DNA from: an uncultured Sutterella sp. | GTDB taxonomy: Bacteria > Pseudomonadota > Gammaproteobacteria > Burkholderiales > Burkholderiaceae_F | DNA: 6,247 nt | Direction of reading: 5' to 3' | Assembly: GCA_902493085.1 (NCBI GenBank) | Contig: CABUOH010000070.1 | Location: 1-6,247 of the forward strand | Part shown: in pieces, positions 5,777 through 6,247 of the stretch | Position numbering within the stretch: position 1 is the stretch's first letter | How the letters are laid out: each line of letters begins with the position of its first letter | Translations under genes and position numbers: made by a program | The notes under the pieces: generated by a model | What the model was told of the DNA's origin: nothing | What the model saw: only the letters and a program-made list of their open reading frames with translations | Database searches by the model: none

Positions 5777-5957
5777 ACCCGAACGCAGTCGGGTTACCAT
5801 GCATCACATGGAAAGGGACATCAGGGGTCTCAATCTCCTCCCCTCCGTTCTGCCAGAGGCCGGCAGAACGCGTGTTCCTCTTTCGGTTCATTTGCGGAAT
5901 CTGGTAGTTCCGCGATCTCTTGCACGCCCGGCCGGGTTTTCGGCCGGGCTTTTTTTT
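5777..5957 (+). ncRNA. Candidate structured small RNA divergent from pstS
   Basis: Four successive short stem-loops lie directly before a strong intrinsic terminator and no credible reading frame accompanies them. The stems are ACCCGA/TCGGGT (5777-5782, 5789-5794), AGGGG/CCCCT (5823-5827, 5840-5844), CGTTCTGCC/GGCAGAACG (5846-5854, 5862-5870) and GCGGAA/TTCCGC (5894-5899, 5908-5913). The terminator works only on the plus strand, and no plus-strand gene precedes or follows it here, so it should end an independent short transcript. The 5' end is unknown and the start given is simply the first stem. Loop and linker of stem 2 form TCTCCTCCCCTCC (5834-5846), resembling an anti-Shine-Dalgarno sequence. 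I do not recognise a known RNA family (not 6S, 4.5S, tmRNA or RNase P). Confidence 0.5.
5926..5957 (+). terminator. Intrinsic terminator, plus strand
   Basis: A perfect 9-bp GC stem (GCCCGGCCG 5926-5934, CGGCCGGGC 5941-5949) with a 6-base loop GGTTTT is followed by eight T residues (5950-5957). There is no T-run in the opposite direction, so it acts only for plus-strand transcription, namely the small RNA candidate. Confidence 0.9.
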
Positions 5958-5995
5958 GACGTCTGTCTCCGCACCCCGCATGACGCCGCAACCGC

Positions 5996-6032
5996 AAAAA
6001 AAAAGGAGGACCCTGCGAGGAATCCTCCTTTT
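5996..6032 (-). terminator. Intrinsic terminator of the partial gene at 6060
   Basis: On the minus strand AAAAGGAGGA (6023-6032) pairs with TCCTCCTTTT (6001-6010) across a 12-base loop, and the T-run continues to 5996. It lies 28 bases after the stop codon at 6060. The A/T ends of the stem also give T residues on the plus strand, so weak bidirectional action is possible. Confidence 0.85.
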
Positions 6033-6059
6033 CTCATCCGTTCAAAAGTCACGCGCTGA

Positions 6060-6247
6060 TCAGCGAACGAAGGCCTTCTGAGCGTCTATCGGCAGCGCTC
6101 GGTAGCCGAGACCGCCCTTCAGCTGCATTTCGAAAGCCGGCTTTGTCTCTCCCCAGCGAAATTCCGTCAACACGGGCGCCGGACCGGTCTTGCTGCCCGT
6201 ACCAATGCTCGCCCAGTAAACGAAAACAGAATTCTTGTCGGCCTGAT
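6060..6247 (-). CDS. Unrecognised protein, C-terminal 61 residues (cut by window edge)
   Basis: An open frame enters from the right edge and ends with TGA at 6060-6062. The last 61 residues include the segments KNSVFVYWASIGTGSK, LTEFRWGETKPAFEMQLKGG and YRALPIDAQKAFVR. I do not recognise the family: no membrane helix, repeat or metal motif is visible, and the alternating hydrophobic/polar, aromatic pattern would suit a beta-rich C-terminus. This frame is preferred over the other minus frames because it is the plausible one in composition and stops just before a strong terminator on the same strand. It is transcribed toward pstS but separated from it by its own terminator, so it is not part of the pst operon. 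Function cannot be assigned from this fragment. Confidence 0.7.
   Translation of the reverse strand, partial: QADKNSVFVYWASIGTGSKTGPAPVLTEFRWGETKPAFEMQLKGGLGYRALPIDAQKAFVR

Noticed and set aside
5750..5957. Known RNA families (6S, or CsrB/RsmY-like because of several GGA triplets)
   Set aside because: No long closing stem with central bubble as in 6S, and the GGA triplets are not placed in hairpin loops.
5769..5981. 70-codon minus-strand open frame over the RNA candidate
   Set aside because: Low-complexity basic start, no ribosome-binding site, and it crosses all the stem-loops.
5799..6059. 86-codon plus-strand open frame over the hairpins
   Set aside because: It reads through the strong plus-strand terminator and the opposing terminator, has no Shine-Dalgarno and no recognisable features.

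Overview
The window holds one complete phosphate-starvation locus on the minus strand. Read in the direction of transcription, from high to low coordinates, the order is pstS, pstC, pstA, pstB, phoU, phoB, phoR. phoR runs off the left edge after about 135 codons. All seven genes are identified from their own motifs. The order pstSCAB-phoU-phoB-phoR, the GC-rich DNA and the protein style suggest a betaproteobacterium of the order Burkholderiales. A Sutterellaceae-like gut lineage would fit, but that finer placement is a guess and was not tested by any search.

Layout: 1-407 phoR N-terminal part (two membrane helices, start of a PAS domain); 408-514 phoB-phoR gap with a 14-bp tandem repeat reaching into the phoB stop; 515-1237 phoB; 1269-1982 phoU; 2003-2806 pstB; 2850-3707 pstA, overlapping the pstC stop as ATGA; 3704-4585 pstC; 4586-4707 gap with a strong hairpin; 4708-5559 pstS; 5560-6059 a 500-base stretch without a protein gene; 6060-6247 the C-terminal end of an unrecognised minus-strand gene.

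The genes work as one circuit. PstS captures periplasmic phosphate, PstC and PstA form the membrane channel, and PstB powers it. PhoU links transporter status to the sensor kinase PhoR, which controls phosphorylation of PhoB. PhoB should activate the operon at two tandem Pho boxes (5622-5661) placed 10 bases before a -10-like hexamer (5606-5611), closing an autoregulatory loop.

The least expected part is the non-coding stretch. On the plus strand, divergent from pstS, four short hairpins (5777-5913) are followed by a textbook intrinsic terminator (5926-5957) with no gene in between. This is a candidate small RNA next to the phosphate operon, with a C/U-rich segment resembling an anti-Shine-Dalgarno sequence. 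Opposite it, the partial gene at 6060 has its own terminator (5996-6032). Otherwise the window is a conventional pst-pho locus, and I see no evidence of mobile elements, CRISPR or an undescribed protein system.
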